Below are positions 35,615 to 44,214 of a stretch of 64,000 nucleotides of DNA, piece by piece; the first letter of the stretch is position 1, and every line of letters starts with the position of its first letter. The DNA lies in the NCBI GenBank assembly GCA_905214795.1, contig CAJMNM010000008.1, forward strand, positions 1 to 64,000. The letters are read 5' to 3'. The DNA comes from an uncultured bacterium (GTDB lineage Bacteria; Bacteroidota; Bacteroidia; Bacteroidales; Bacteroidaceae). Both the position numbers and the translations under genes were made by a program. The notes under the pieces are model-generated. The model was not told the origin of the DNA. It did not search any database and saw nothing but the letters and a program-made list of their open reading frames with translations.

Positions 35615-35622
35615 CAAAATTA
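35615..35622 (-). promoter_or_regulatory. promoter -7 box of efflux operon
   Basis: TAATTTTG on the minus strand, 23 nt before the ATG at 35591. The -33 element is weak, as expected for a regulated promoter. Confidence 0.55.
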
Positions 35623-35707
35623 ACATTCTGACATGATGAGTGGAAATTTAATATACAAGATTGAATGATTTTTCGACTGAACCGCCAAATATATCTATAA
35701 AAAAGCT

Positions 35708-35715
35708 TATATTTG
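35708..35715 (+). promoter_or_regulatory. promoter -7 box of riboflavin synthase
   Basis: TATATTTG, 31 nt before the ATG. I see no room for an FMN riboswitch. Confidence 0.55.
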
Positions 35716-35746
35716 AACATTCAAAACTGTAACTAAAAAAATCATT

Positions 35747-36358
35747 ATGTTCTCAGGAATAGTTGAAGAAATGGCTCGGATTATTGCCATTGAAAAGGAA
35801 AAGGATAATGTACATTTTACGTTAACCTGTTCATTTGTAGATGAGTTGAAAATAGATCAGAGTGTAGCTCATAACGGGGTTTGTTTGACGGTTGTTCGTA
35901 TAAAGGACCATACTTATACGGTTACTGCCATGCGCGAAACTCTTGACCGCTCCAATTTGGGGTTACTGAAGGTTGGCGATGAAGTCAATGTAGAGAGATC
36001 TATGATGATGAATGGTCGGTTGGATGGACATATTGTTCAAGGGCATGTAGATCAGACCGCCGAATGTAAGTCCATAGAGGATGCAAACGGAAGTTACATC
36101 TATACTTTCGCTTATCCTTTTGATAAAGAAATGGCACAACGGGGGTATTTCACAGTAGACAAGGGATCTGTTACAGTAAATGGAGTAAGTCTTACTGTTT
36201 GCAATCCGACAAAAGACACATTCCAGGTTAACATTATACCTTATACTTATGAGCATACAAATTTTCATGCCATAAAAATAGGAAGTAAAGTTAATCTCGA
36301 ATTTGATATTATAGGAAAATACCTAAGTCGAATGATGTCATTAACTTCAGAGAGCTGA
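35747..36358 (+). CDS. ribE: riboflavin synthase, alpha chain
   Basis: A 203-residue protein made of two lumazine-binding barrels (about 1-95 and 96-195). The start MFSGIVEE, the motif NGVCLTV and its second-barrel equivalent NGVSLTV, and GHIVQGHVD are diagnostic. It catalyses dismutation of two 6,7-dimethyl-8-ribityllumazine molecules into riboflavin in the cytoplasm. No other rib gene is adjacent. Confidence 0.95.
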   Translation: MFSGIVEEMARIIAIEKEKDNVHFTLTCSFVDELKIDQSVAHNGVCLTVVRIKDHTYTVTAMRETLDRSNLGLLKVGDEVNVERSMMMNGRLDGHIVQGHVDQTAECKSIEDANGSYIYTFAYPFDKEMAQRGYFTVDKGSVTVNGVSLTVCNPTKDTFQVNIIPYTYEHTNFHAIKIGSKVNLEFDIIGKYLSRMMSLTSES

Positions 36359-36377
36359 TATTTTAGAAAAAACAGCT

Positions 36378-37685
36378 TTATAGTTCTTTCAAAAGTATAT
36401 CTTGATCGGTATGTATACATTGGGAGCGTATTTTTAAAAGGCGCTCCCATTCTTCTGAATTAGCATGGAAGACAGTAGGAGTATAAATGTTTCCGTAACT
36501 GTCTATTCGTTTCATAAATAAACTTACAGTCAGATGATTGATGTCTTCGGCCGGTGAATAGCGTTCTGGCATGTCATCCTTGTGTTCTACTATAAGAAGA
36601 TGCATTTTTTGAAGTTCATGGGTTAGCTTGCTGACGATGCCTACAGGTAGTGATGTTTCTACAGCCAGGCCATAGATGGTATAAGGTTTCATGCCTTTTT
36701 CAAACCGTTTACAGATTTTAGACATGATTAACAAGGCTAACATGTCGTGATAGCTTCTGCTTATTTTATGTATATCTTTTATATAATAATAACTTCTGAG
36801 ATTTTGGTTGGCAAATGAAAGCTGTGCTCCAAACAGACAGATTATCCATGAAAAATTGACCCATAACATGAATAGCGGGAGCGCAGCGAATGAACCGTAT
36901 ATTGCGTTGTAACTCGACATCCAAATTTGGGAATGAATATAGAAGTATTGTAACACCTGAAATGCAATGCCGGCAAGTATGCCTGGAAAAATGGCACATC
37001 GGAATCTTACACTGGTATTGGGCATATACATATAAAGGCTCGTAAAGAGTAAACTGCTGATGATGTAGGGAGATATTCTGATTATAAGCTTTACGGTTTT
37101 ACTTAATACCAGAAAATTTGGAAAGTGTTCTGCGATTGTAACCATGAATATGGATAAACCACTGCTGATAATCATTAATATAGGTAAAAGCAGAAAAACG
37201 CTGATATAATCTGTTATCTGGCGATATATGGAACGTTGGTTTTTAACTTGCCAGATATTGTTTAAAGCCAATTCAATGTTGCTGGTCAGCTGAATGACAG
37301 TATAAAGTAACAAGATGAGCCCGAATCCTATAAAAATTCCGCTTTTTGTATGGTCGAGATACGAACCTATGAAATTAAATATCAGGTCAGCGAATTTCTC
37401 GTTAACACTCAGATTCTGTTTGATTTCATTTTCAATGACAGTGCCATATCCGAATCCGCGTCCAATAGCAAAGATGATGGCCAGGATAGGGACAGTTGCT
37501 AATAGGGTAGAGTATGTCAGTGCGGAAGCATGGCTGTTTATGTTTTTATTGATATAACATTCTATTGTAATGACTAGTTTTTTCAGCGCAATAAAAAAAT
37601 AACGTTTTACCGGTGATAACTGTTCTTCATTCACGTACCATATCTTGTGCGTGAAAAAGAATTCCATTTGACGGAGGCTAAGCAT
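36378..37685 (-). CDS. YihY/BrkB family inner-membrane protein
   Basis: A 435-residue membrane protein of the YihY (formerly RNase BN) family, with about six hydrophobic helices over residues 40-310 and the conserved HASALTYSTLLATVPILA near residue 52. A soluble C-terminal region of about 120 residues is predicted to be helical and winged-helix-like. The family's molecular function is not settled. It is convergent with ribE at a 19-bp gap. Confidence 0.9.
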   Translation of the reverse strand: MLSLRQMEFFFTHKIWYVNEEQLSPVKRYFFIALKKLVITIECYINKNINSHASALTYSTLLATVPILAIIFAIGRGFGYGTVIENEIKQNLSVNEKFADLIFNFIGSYLDHTKSGIFIGFGLILLLYTVIQLTSNIELALNNIWQVKNQRSIYRQITDYISVFLLLPILMIISSGLSIFMVTIAEHFPNFLVLSKTVKLIIRISPYIISSLLFTSLYMYMPNTSVRFRCAIFPGILAGIAFQVLQYFYIHSQIWMSSYNAIYGSFAALPLFMLWVNFSWIICLFGAQLSFANQNLRSYYYIKDIHKISRSYHDMLALLIMSKICKRFEKGMKPYTIYGLAVETSLPVGIVSKLTHELQKMHLLIVEHKDDMPERYSPAEDINHLTVSLFMKRIDSYGNIYTPTVFHANSEEWERLLKIRSQCIHTDQDILLKEL

Positions 37686-37718
37686 AGGCTTAAGGTTATT
37701 AAAAGTTGAAAAAAGAAA

Positions 37719-38074
37719 AGCAGTCGGCCTGTAAGCCGGGTTCTGTTTCCCGTAGAAACGGGACGCTTGCCATTTATCCAGACCTCATGTCACCATAAGG
37801 CTCAATCGTTCTACCCTCCGGCTTGAGCGGGCAGCTCTTCTTGTGGCGCCGGTATACGCGAACTTTCAACTTCCGGAATGCACAGCCCGGATGTCACCAT
37901 CCGGCTGGTGGGCTCTTACCCCGCCTTCTCACCCTTACCCGTTAAGAAAACGGGCGGTTATTTTCTTCTGCATGGTCTAACTTTCACAAATTACTTCCCA
38001 TTAAGAAGCGGAATGCCCTGTGTTGCCCGGACTTTCCTCTCCCAATATTGGCAGCGGCAAGCCGGTCGGCTGCT
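37719..38074 (-). ncRNA. rnpB: RNase P RNA, bacterial type A
   Basis: The minus strand carries the conserved 5' part GAGGAAAGTCCGGGC and the 3' ACAGAACCCGGCTTACAGG, with P1 formed by GCAGCCGAC and the terminal GCCGACTGC. The length of about 355 nt is normal. It is the catalytic RNA that trims tRNA 5' leaders. ORFs that overlap it are shadows. The ends are placed from the P1 pairing and could be off by a few nucleotides. Confidence 0.95.
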
Positions 38075-38082
38075 TTTCGATA

Positions 38083-38113
38083 CAAAAGTACATGTTTTTT
38101 TTAAACTGACAAA
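38083..38113 (-). promoter_or_regulatory. promoter of rnpB
   Basis: On the minus strand TTTG (38110-38113) and TACTTTTG (38083-38090) have a 19-bp spacer. Transcription would start at the RNA 5' end. Confidence 0.75.
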
Positions 38114-38299
38114 ATGAGGTCAATGAATGTAAAATTGTCAGTCTGTGATTTTAAGTGCTGTTAATCTGTTTCCTGCAGTGTTAAAAGATAGCAAAAAACA
38201 CACCAAAAGTGTACAATAGCAAACTATTTGTCTTTATTTTTGTGTCAGTTAAACGATAATTAAAATCAAATAAAATATCAATTATCAATAGTTAGAATT

Positions 38300-39763
38300 A
38301 TGAAACAGTTGACAAAAACAATTTTTGGCGCGGCTCTTTTATTTCTGGCCGGAGCTGGAGTAATGGGGTTTGTTGAGGCGCCGTCAGCAACACACGACAC
38401 TTCATCTACATCGCAGGTTTCAGGTCCGACAGGACTTGTTGATTTGACAAAGGCGGCCGAGACCTCAGTTAATGCCGTCGTGTATATTCGTGTAACAACT
38501 AACAGTAAGACCAAGACAGTTTCAGTTCAAGATCCTTTTTCTGATTTCTTCGGTGATTTCTTCGGATTTGGTCCTCAGCAACGTCAGATACAGACTCCTA
38601 AGAGAGAAGGTTCAGGTTCTGGTGTAATTATTTCATCAGATGGTTATATCGTAACAAACAATCATGTGGTTAAAGATGCAGATGAATTGTTGGTTAAACT
38701 GAATGACAACAGAGAGTTTAAGGCTAGAATTATCGGTACGGATGAACAGACCGATTTGGCGCTTATTAAAATAGAAGGTAAGGATTTCCCGACTTTGCCA
38801 ATAGGTAATTCAGATGATTTGAAAATTGGTGAATGGGTGTTGGCTGTTGGTAATCCGTTTAATTTGACTTCAACGGTAACTGCAGGTATCGTGAGTGCAA
38901 AAGCGCGTTCATTGGGAGCCAATACTGTTGAAAGCTTCATACAGACTGATGCTGCCATTAATCGTGGTAATTCAGGTGGTGCCCTTGTCAATCAGCGAGG
39001 AGAGTTGGTTGGTATCAATGCCATGTTGTATTCTCAGACAGGCTCTTATTCAGGTTATGGTTTTGCCATTCCTACAACACTGATGAATAAAGTAGTAAAA
39101 GATTTGAAAGAGTTTGGAGTAGTTCAGCGTGCATTGCTCGGTGTGCGTGGTACAGACGTGTTGAATTATATTGATAGTGAAAAAGCTAAAGGAAACGAAG
39201 TTGATTTAGGTACAGTTTCCGGCGTGTATGTTGACTCTGTAGATCCTAATACAGCTGCAGAAGAAGCCGGACTGAAGAAAGGTGATGTCATAACAGCCAT
39301 TGATGGAAAAGATATTTCAAAGATGGCCGAACTGCAGGAACTTGTTTTCAAGAAACGTCCGGGTGACAAAGTGAAGATTACTTATCTGCGTAACGGAAAA
39401 AAGAATTCTGCAAACGCTACTTTGCGTAACCAGCAAGGTACTACTAAGGTAATGGAAGAGATGGATATGGATATGTTTGGTGCTGTATTGAAACCACTCG
39501 ATAAAACCACGCTCGAGCAGCTTGATTTGTCATACGGTTTGGAAGTGGCAGCTATCAAACGTGGCAAGATGTCTGAAGCCGGAGTGACAAAGGGCTTGAT
39601 TATACTTATGGTAAACGATCGTCCTATGCGTACAGTTGAAGACTTTGAAGAAGCGGTGCGTGCTGCGAACCAGTCATCCGATAGAACATTGTGGCTTAGA
39701 GCAATGACTCAAAGTGGAGTTAAGAAGAGCCTTGTCATTGAACTTGACGATGAGAAAAAGTAA
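38300..39763 (+). CDS. HtrA/Deg-family periplasmic serine protease
   Basis: A 487-residue protease-chaperone with a signal peptide (about 1-26). The trypsin-like domain has His122 (NNHVV), Asp152 (QTDLAL) and Ser225 (GNSGGAL). Two PDZ domains follow (about 275-375 and 390-480). It degrades or refolds damaged envelope proteins. It has its own terminator and lies upstream of the primary sigma factor gene. Confidence 0.95.
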   Translation: MKQLTKTIFGAALLFLAGAGVMGFVEAPSATHDTSSTSQVSGPTGLVDLTKAAETSVNAVVYIRVTTNSKTKTVSVQDPFSDFFGDFFGFGPQQRQIQTPKREGSGSGVIISSDGYIVTNNHVVKDADELLVKLNDNREFKARIIGTDEQTDLALIKIEGKDFPTLPIGNSDDLKIGEWVLAVGNPFNLTSTVTAGIVSAKARSLGANTVESFIQTDAAINRGNSGGALVNQRGELVGINAMLYSQTGSYSGYGFAIPTTLMNKVVKDLKEFGVVQRALLGVRGTDVLNYIDSEKAKGNEVDLGTVSGVYVDSVDPNTAAEEAGLKKGDVITAIDGKDISKMAELQELVFKKRPGDKVKITYLRNGKKNSANATLRNQQGTTKVMEEMDMDMFGAVLKPLDKTTLEQLDLSYGLEVAAIKRGKMSEAGVTKGLIILMVNDRPMRTVEDFEEAVRAANQSSDRTLWLRAMTQSGVKKSLVIELDDEKK

Positions 39764-39840
39764 TAATAAGATGAAGGGGTAGATAAGATTATTGCCCCCA
39801 AGTTCAGATGACCTTCATATAAATACGGTTCTATAATAAG

Positions 39841-39876
39841 AAAAGGTTATCCTCCTGGATGAGGATAACCTTTTTT
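39841..39876 (+). terminator. terminator of HtrA gene
   Basis: The stem AAAAGGTTATCCTC (39841-39854) pairs with GAGGATAACCTTTT (39861-39874), followed by further T residues. Confidence 0.88.
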
Positions 39877-39911
39877 AGAAGCTAAAAATTTATGTGAAAA
39901 TATACAAAAGA

Positions 39912-39944
39912 ATTGGGCCATATCTAAAAAATGTATTAACTTTG
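39912..39944 (+). promoter_or_regulatory. promoter of primary sigma factor gene
   Basis: TTG at 39913-39915 and TAACTTTG at 39937-39944 with a 21-bp spacer. Confidence 0.7.
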
Positions 39945-39967
39945 TACGTTAAATATACAAAAATAGA

Positions 39968-40831
39968 ATGAGACAATTAAAGATTACCAAAAGTATCACT
40001 AATCGTGAAAGTGCGTCTCTTGACAAATATCTTCAGGAAATCGGTCGTGAAGACTTGATTACCGTTGAAGAAGAAGTTGAGTTGGCTCAACGTATCAGGA
40101 AAGGTGATCGTGTTGCACTTGAAAAACTGACGCGGGCAAATCTGCGTTTTGTGGTTTCAGTCGCAAAACAGTATCAGAACCAAGGCTTGAGTTTACCAGA
40201 CTTGATTAATGAGGGTAACTTGGGATTGATAAAGGCGGCAGAGAAATTTGATGAAACAAGAGGATTCAAATTTATCAGTTACGCTGTATGGTGGATCCGT
40301 CAGTCTATTTTACAGGCTTTGGCTGAGCAAAGTCGTATAGTGCGCTTGCCGTTGAATCAGGTTGGTTCTTTGAATAAGATCAGTAAGGCTTTCAGCAAGT
40401 TTGAGCAGGAAAACGAGCGTCGCCCAAGTCCGGAAGAATTGGCCGATAAGCTGGATGTTCCGGTAGACAAAATTTCAGATACGCTAAGAATCAGTCCGCA
40501 CAATCATATTTCTGTAGATGCGCCGTTTGTAGAAGGCGAGGATAACAGTTTGTTGGATGTGTTGGTTAATGATGATTCTCCAATGGCAGACCGTTCATTA
40601 GTGAATGAGTCTCTTTCACGCGAGATAGACCGTGCCTTGTCAACCTTGTCAGATCGTGAAAAAGACATTATTCAGATGTTTTTCGGTATCAATCATCAGG
40701 AAATGACTCTTGAGGAAATCGGCGACAAATTCAATCTTACGCGTGAACGTGTCAGACAGATTAAAGAGAAAGCCATTCGCCGGTTGCGACAGAATACCAA
40801 AAGCAAGTTGTTGAAATCATATTTAGGATAA
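39968..40831 (+). CDS. rpoD: primary RNA polymerase sigma factor (sigma-ABfr type)
   Basis: A 287-residue sigma-70 protein with regions 1.2 (SLDKYLQEIGREDLIT), 2 (GLIKAAEKFDETRGFKFISYAVWWIRQSI), 3 and 4 (LTRERVRQIKEKAIRRLR). It lacks the long acidic region 1.1 and the non-conserved insert of E. coli RpoD. That is normal for the Bacteroidetes primary factor, which reads the TTTG / TAnnTTTG promoters seen across this window. Confidence 0.95.
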   Translation: MRQLKITKSITNRESASLDKYLQEIGREDLITVEEEVELAQRIRKGDRVALEKLTRANLRFVVSVAKQYQNQGLSLPDLINEGNLGLIKAAEKFDETRGFKFISYAVWWIRQSILQALAEQSRIVRLPLNQVGSLNKISKAFSKFEQENERRPSPEELADKLDVPVDKISDTLRISPHNHISVDAPFVEGEDNSLLDVLVNDDSPMADRSLVNESLSREIDRALSTLSDREKDIIQMFFGINHQEMTLEEIGDKFNLTRERVRQIKEKAIRRLRQNTKSKLLKSYLG

Positions 40832-40843
40832 ATAAGAAAAGTG

Positions 40844-40868
40844 AAAAGCGGACGTTTGTTCCGCTTTT
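40844..40868 (+). terminator. terminator of sigma factor gene
   Basis: AAAAGCGGA (40844-40852) pairs with TCCGCTTTT (40860-40868), followed by a T run. Confidence 0.85.
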
Positions 40869-40904
40869 TTTATTTTAAAAGTTTTATGCTCACAGAGAAT
40901 TGTC

Positions 40905-40912
40905 TATCTTTG
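40905..40912 (+). promoter_or_regulatory. promoter -7 box of HprK-like/PqqD cluster
   Basis: TATCTTTG, 22 nt before the ATG at 40935. Confidence 0.6.
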
Positions 40913-40934
40913 TGGAAATTTTGATTGAAAAGTT

Positions 40935-41381
40935 ATGAAAGTAAGCAAGATGCTGTTGCCGTGTCTGATAGCTTTGGTTTGTGGTGTTGGTTGCCTTACA
41001 GCCTCAGCAAAAGTAGAGCGGACAAAAGTTTATATGTTTGGATTCTCGGCTTCATTTACCGATTCGCTGGTTTATATGACAGATATTCAGGAACTGGATA
41101 GCGCCTGGATTAATTCAAAATCAGATTTTTTGATTGACCGTCCCATATACAGTGACCAGTTTCAGACTTATTTGAAAGATAAGATTGGTGTAGAGGAATG
41201 TACAAGTGTAATATTTTTCAATACCAAGCGGAAAAAGCTGGAAGAAGAATTTAAGAAGGTAAAGAAACGCTATGAGGCAGATCCTTTACTGGTTATGAAA
41301 TGGGTGACAAAAGATAATTTCAAATTTAAGGCTCCGGTATATTACGGAAGTGACAATCTGGATCATAAACAAGACAAGTGA
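40935..41381 (+). CDS. exported hypothetical protein leading the HprK-like/PqqD cluster
   Basis: A 148-residue protein with a signal peptide (about 1-25, ending ASA). The mature part is short, charged and lysine-rich toward the C-terminus. I do not recognise a family. Its stop overlaps the ATG of the next gene (TGATG), so it is translationally coupled to the HprK-like protein. Confidence 0.75.
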   Translation: MKVSKMLLPCLIALVCGVGCLTASAKVERTKVYMFGFSASFTDSLVYMTDIQELDSAWINSKSDFLIDRPIYSDQFQTYLKDKIGVEECTSVIFFNTKRKKLEEEFKKVKKRYEADPLLVMKWVTKDNFKFKAPVYYGSDNLDHKQDK

Positions 41382-42271
41382 TGGATATTTTACGTTACCA
41401 GATTGCAGGACACTTTTGCGAGGTGGCATTTGATGATGTCGCTTATGGAGAAAGTCTGATGCCTTCTTATGCACCTTTCCGAACCACAGCCGAAGGCTCT
41501 ACCTTGTTTCGAATGACGGTAGATAATGCTTTTCGTTTTACATCAAAAGGAAAAGAAGTAGGTCAGTTTGATTGTGGTGGTCACAATTTCGGTGTATATC
41601 TGCTTGATAATGGTGATTATCAGTTTGAAATCAGTAATGAAAAAGGAGTGTTGTGTGCTTTCCTTCAAGCCAATGCTGCTTTTACAGATAATAAAGTCGC
41701 TCTTGTGGGTAACACTTCTTCTGAGTGTCAGTTCGGGCTGAACAATGCTTTGATGGTGGTCTATGCTTTTGCCGCGGCACCATATAAAACTCTGTTGATT
41801 CATTCCTCTGTTGTTAGCCAGAATGGAAAGGGGTATCTTTTTTTAGGTGTGAGCGGAACCGGCAAGAGTACACATTCCCGTTTATGGCTGAAATATATAG
41901 AGGGGAGTGAACTGATGAATGATGATAATCCTGTAGTGCGCATTGTTGATAATGAACCTCGTGTTTATGGTTCTCCATGGAGTGGAAAGACACCGTGCTA
42001 CCGGAATGTGATGGCGCCAATAGGTGGTTTTGTGCAGCTTCAGCAAAAACCGGAAAATAAGATTCGTCGTGCCGGGGTGCTTGATGCTTTTGCTTCGTTG
42101 CTTCCGTCTGTTTCGACTATGAAATGGGATAAGGTTATTTACGGGCAGATTTGCGATACCATTTCAGATTTAATCCGGCTTATACCAGTTTATTATTTGG
42201 GATGTTTGCCCGATGAGGCTGCTGCGCGCTTATGTCACGCAACAGTTGCACTAAATGAAAAACAACAATGA
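41381..42271 (+). CDS. HPr kinase/phosphorylase-like P-loop protein
   Basis: A 296-residue protein with a C-terminal HprK-like kinase core. The Walker A loop GVSGTGKST lies near residue 155, and NDDNPVVRI near 180 and GSPWSGK near 198 match the PEPCK/HprK fold. No HPr or PTS genes are nearby. Such HprK-related ATPases occur with PqqD-type proteins in peptide-modification clusters. Start ATG 41381 overlaps the previous stop; a GTG at 41378 is also in frame. Confidence 0.8.
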   Translation: MDILRYQIAGHFCEVAFDDVAYGESLMPSYAPFRTTAEGSTLFRMTVDNAFRFTSKGKEVGQFDCGGHNFGVYLLDNGDYQFEISNEKGVLCAFLQANAAFTDNKVALVGNTSSECQFGLNNALMVVYAFAAAPYKTLLIHSSVVSQNGKGYLFLGVSGTGKSTHSRLWLKYIEGSELMNDDNPVVRIVDNEPRVYGSPWSGKTPCYRNVMAPIGGFVQLQQKPENKIRRAGVLDAFASLLPSVSTMKWDKVIYGQICDTISDLIRLIPVYYLGCLPDEAAARLCHATVALNEKQQ

Positions 42272-42768
42272 GTTGCGCGATGTCAACAGATTCCATTATA
42301 CGGCAAAGCAGCATGGTAATACCCAATGAAATTCTGCTCGAACAAGTTCGTCAGGCCATCCTGGCCGGACATACAGCAACCATCAATGTAAAAGGGTATA
42401 GCATGAGACCTTTTTTAGAAAACAATGCTGATAAGGTTGTGCTTAAAGCTTGTGAAAATCCACAGGTAGGCGATGCTGTTTTGGCTGAGGTCTCTCCTAA
42501 GAAATATGTGCTGCATCGCGTTATTATGCGAGATGGTGACCATTTGACATTAATGGGAGACGGTAATTTACAAGGAACTGAAGATTGCAAGGTAAGTGAT
42601 GTAATTGGTGTGGTCAGTTTCTATATTCATCGTGGTAAAAAGATACCGGCAGATTTGCCGTCGTTGAAACGTCGCATTGCTTTATGGGGCAGATTGCGTC
42701 CCGTGAGACGATATTTATTGTTTATTTATAAAGTTCAGTTGAAGTTAAGAGAAAAATTATCATTATGA
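42268..42768 (+). CDS. S24/S26 signal-peptidase-like protein, Ser/His type
   Basis: A 166-residue protein of the S24/S26 protease group. The nucleophile Ser is in GYSMRPFL near residue 46. The second motif reads KYVLHRVIMRDGDHLTLMGDGN, with His in the place where bacterial signal peptidase I has Lys. That is the arrangement of the SipW/ER-type enzymes. There is no clear N-terminal membrane anchor; a hydrophobic patch lies near the C-terminus. It overlaps both neighbours by 4 bp. It may process a peptide or protein made with the PqqD and HprK-like proteins. Confidence 0.82.
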   Translation: MSCAMSTDSIIRQSSMVIPNEILLEQVRQAILAGHTATINVKGYSMRPFLENNADKVVLKACENPQVGDAVLAEVSPKKYVLHRVIMRDGDHLTLMGDGNLQGTEDCKVSDVIGVVSFYIHRGKKIPADLPSLKRRIALWGRLRPVRRYLLFIYKVQLKLREKLSL

Positions 42769-43031
42769 AAATAAAAGATGGATTTGAATTGCGTGAAGTC
42801 TGTGGAGAATATGTGATTCTTTCAAGTGGTATGGAAAATATAGATTTCAGCAAAATTATCAGTCTGAATGAAAGTGCGGCTTTTTTATGGAAGGCGGTTC
42901 AAGGCAAGGATTTCGACGAAGATTTGATGATTGAAGCGTTACTTGGCGAGTATGATGTTGATCGCGATACTGCAGCCAATGATGTCCGTCAGGTGATTGC
43001 TTCGTGGAAAGAGATAGGCTTGATAGGGTGA
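42765..43031 (+). CDS. PqqD-family peptide-binding protein
   Basis: An 88-residue PqqD-like protein, the winged-helix fold that binds precursor peptides (RiPP recognition element). SLNESAAFLWKAVQGKDF near residues 29-46 is the typical core. No radical SAM enzyme, lasso cyclase or obvious precursor gene is in the window, which is unusual. It is translationally coupled to the protease gene by a 4-bp overlap. Confidence 0.88.
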   Translation: MKIKDGFELREVCGEYVILSSGMENIDFSKIISLNESAAFLWKAVQGKDFDEDLMIEALLGEYDVDRDTAANDVRQVIASWKEIGLIG

Positions 43032-43037
43032 GTTTTT

Positions 43038-43400
43038 ATGGATATAGAATCAATTCGGGGTTATTGTTTGTCTAAACCTATGGCGACGGAAGATTTTCCG
43101 TTTGACGATGATGTGCTGGCGTTTAGGGTGATGAACAAAATATTCGCATGTATCAGTTTGAAAAATCCGGATTGGTTTTGTTTAAAGTGTAATCCCGATT
43201 ATGCTATAGAATTGCGTGAACGTTATCCAAGTATTTCCGGTGCATGGCATTGGAATAAAAAATATTGGAATCAGTTGGCGCAAGGTAAGGATTTGTCTGA
43301 TGATATGGTTCGTCAGTTGATAGATCATTCATACGATGAGGTTGTAAAGAAACTTCCTTTAGCCTCTCGGGTGATGCTTGGAAAGTATGAAAAGAAGTAA
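43038..43400 (+). CDS. MmcQ/YjbR-family DNA-binding-like protein
   Basis: A 120-residue protein of the YjbR family (CyaY-like fold). KPMATEDFPF near residue 13, KCNPDYAIELRERYP near 54 and HWNKKYWNQL near 71 are family hallmarks. It starts 6 bp after the PqqD gene and is probably in the same transcript. The family's molecular role is poorly known. Confidence 0.9.
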   Translation: MDIESIRGYCLSKPMATEDFPFDDDVLAFRVMNKIFACISLKNPDWFCLKCNPDYAIELRERYPSISGAWHWNKKYWNQLAQGKDLSDDMVRQLIDHSYDEVVKKLPLASRVMLGKYEKK

Positions 43401-43567
43401 AATTAATAGCCGTTTTAACACACCTTATTTTATCGTAATAATTGATTTTATATTTAAACATTCAATATTAGATGTGCTCGCACAATATTTTTCAATTCAT
43501 ATATAAAAAGATTTGTGAACACCGGCTAAACAAAAATAAGCTTTATATTATATATTAAACATTTTCC

Positions 43568-44046
43568 TAAAAAACTCCTTCACCTCTTCACAATAGGGCG
43601 TAATTTGTTTATTATCTGTATAATATGTGTGAAGGACAATCCTTCACATCATACATATAACGTTTAAGTTCCGTCTTTTATCCATCACAGAATTCTAACC
43701 GGTCGCAAAATGCTAAGAAACAGACCAAATATTCAGTTTTTATTAAGAAATTCTTACAAAAATCTGTAACCTGAACCGTAACCGTACAGAAAAATATTCC
43801 GATACGGTAACGGGCATCACCGTAACAGTGCGGAAAAATATTTGTAAAGTGCAGGATTGAATTCGTAACCGTACAGAAAAAAACTCGTAACCGTATGCGT
43901 TTTATAAAACCGGAGGTGAATGTGAAGGACCGGTGAAGGAGATGTGAAGGATAACCCTTCACATTTAACTTCTTGTCTGTCTGAAACTTGCATGGCTTTG
44001 TGAAGGAGTAAGGCTGAAAAGTAAGAAAAAACCTCTATGGGGAAAA
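43568..44046 (-). repeat. dispersed iteron-rich repeat, copy B (inverted)
   Basis: Copy B of the 477-bp element, reading on the minus strand. The palindromes lie at 43944-43962 and 43629-43647, again exactly 315 bp apart. It matches copy C almost along its full length, including the stretch where copy A differs. The open frame seen in copies A and C continues here but its ATG has become AAG. No VapE-like gene, microprotein ORF or decamer array lies beside it, so it appears to be a solo copy. Confidence 0.85.
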
Positions 44047-44133
44047 TACAGGGGACAAAAAATAATCTTTTTATACTGTATCAGCTGTATGTTTGTTGTA
44101 TTATAGTGCGGTTCTGTTTGTATAATATGTTAT

Positions 44134-44188
44134 ATGTACCCGTTGGCAGAGCTGAAAATGTGGTATTTAAATTTGTAAACGGGTACAT
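44134..44188. other. 11-bp inverted repeat with 33-nt loop
   Basis: ATGTACCCGTT (44134-44144) and AACGGGTACAT (44178-44188) are perfect inverted arms. The structure lies between repeat copy B and the end of the TRIC-like gene. There is no T run, so it is not a classical terminator. It could be a protein site or a transcript hairpin. Confidence 0.5.
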
Positions 44189-44214
44189 ACTTTAATGTGA
44201 CTTGATGTTTTAGC

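Noticed and set aside
35623..35746. FMN riboswitch before riboflavin synthase
   Set aside because: The space between the promoter and the ATG is about 25 nt and shows none of the conserved FMN-element helices.
37878..38117. 79-codon plus-strand open frame
   Set aside because: It overlaps the RNase P RNA on the opposite strand; its sequence is explained by rnpB.
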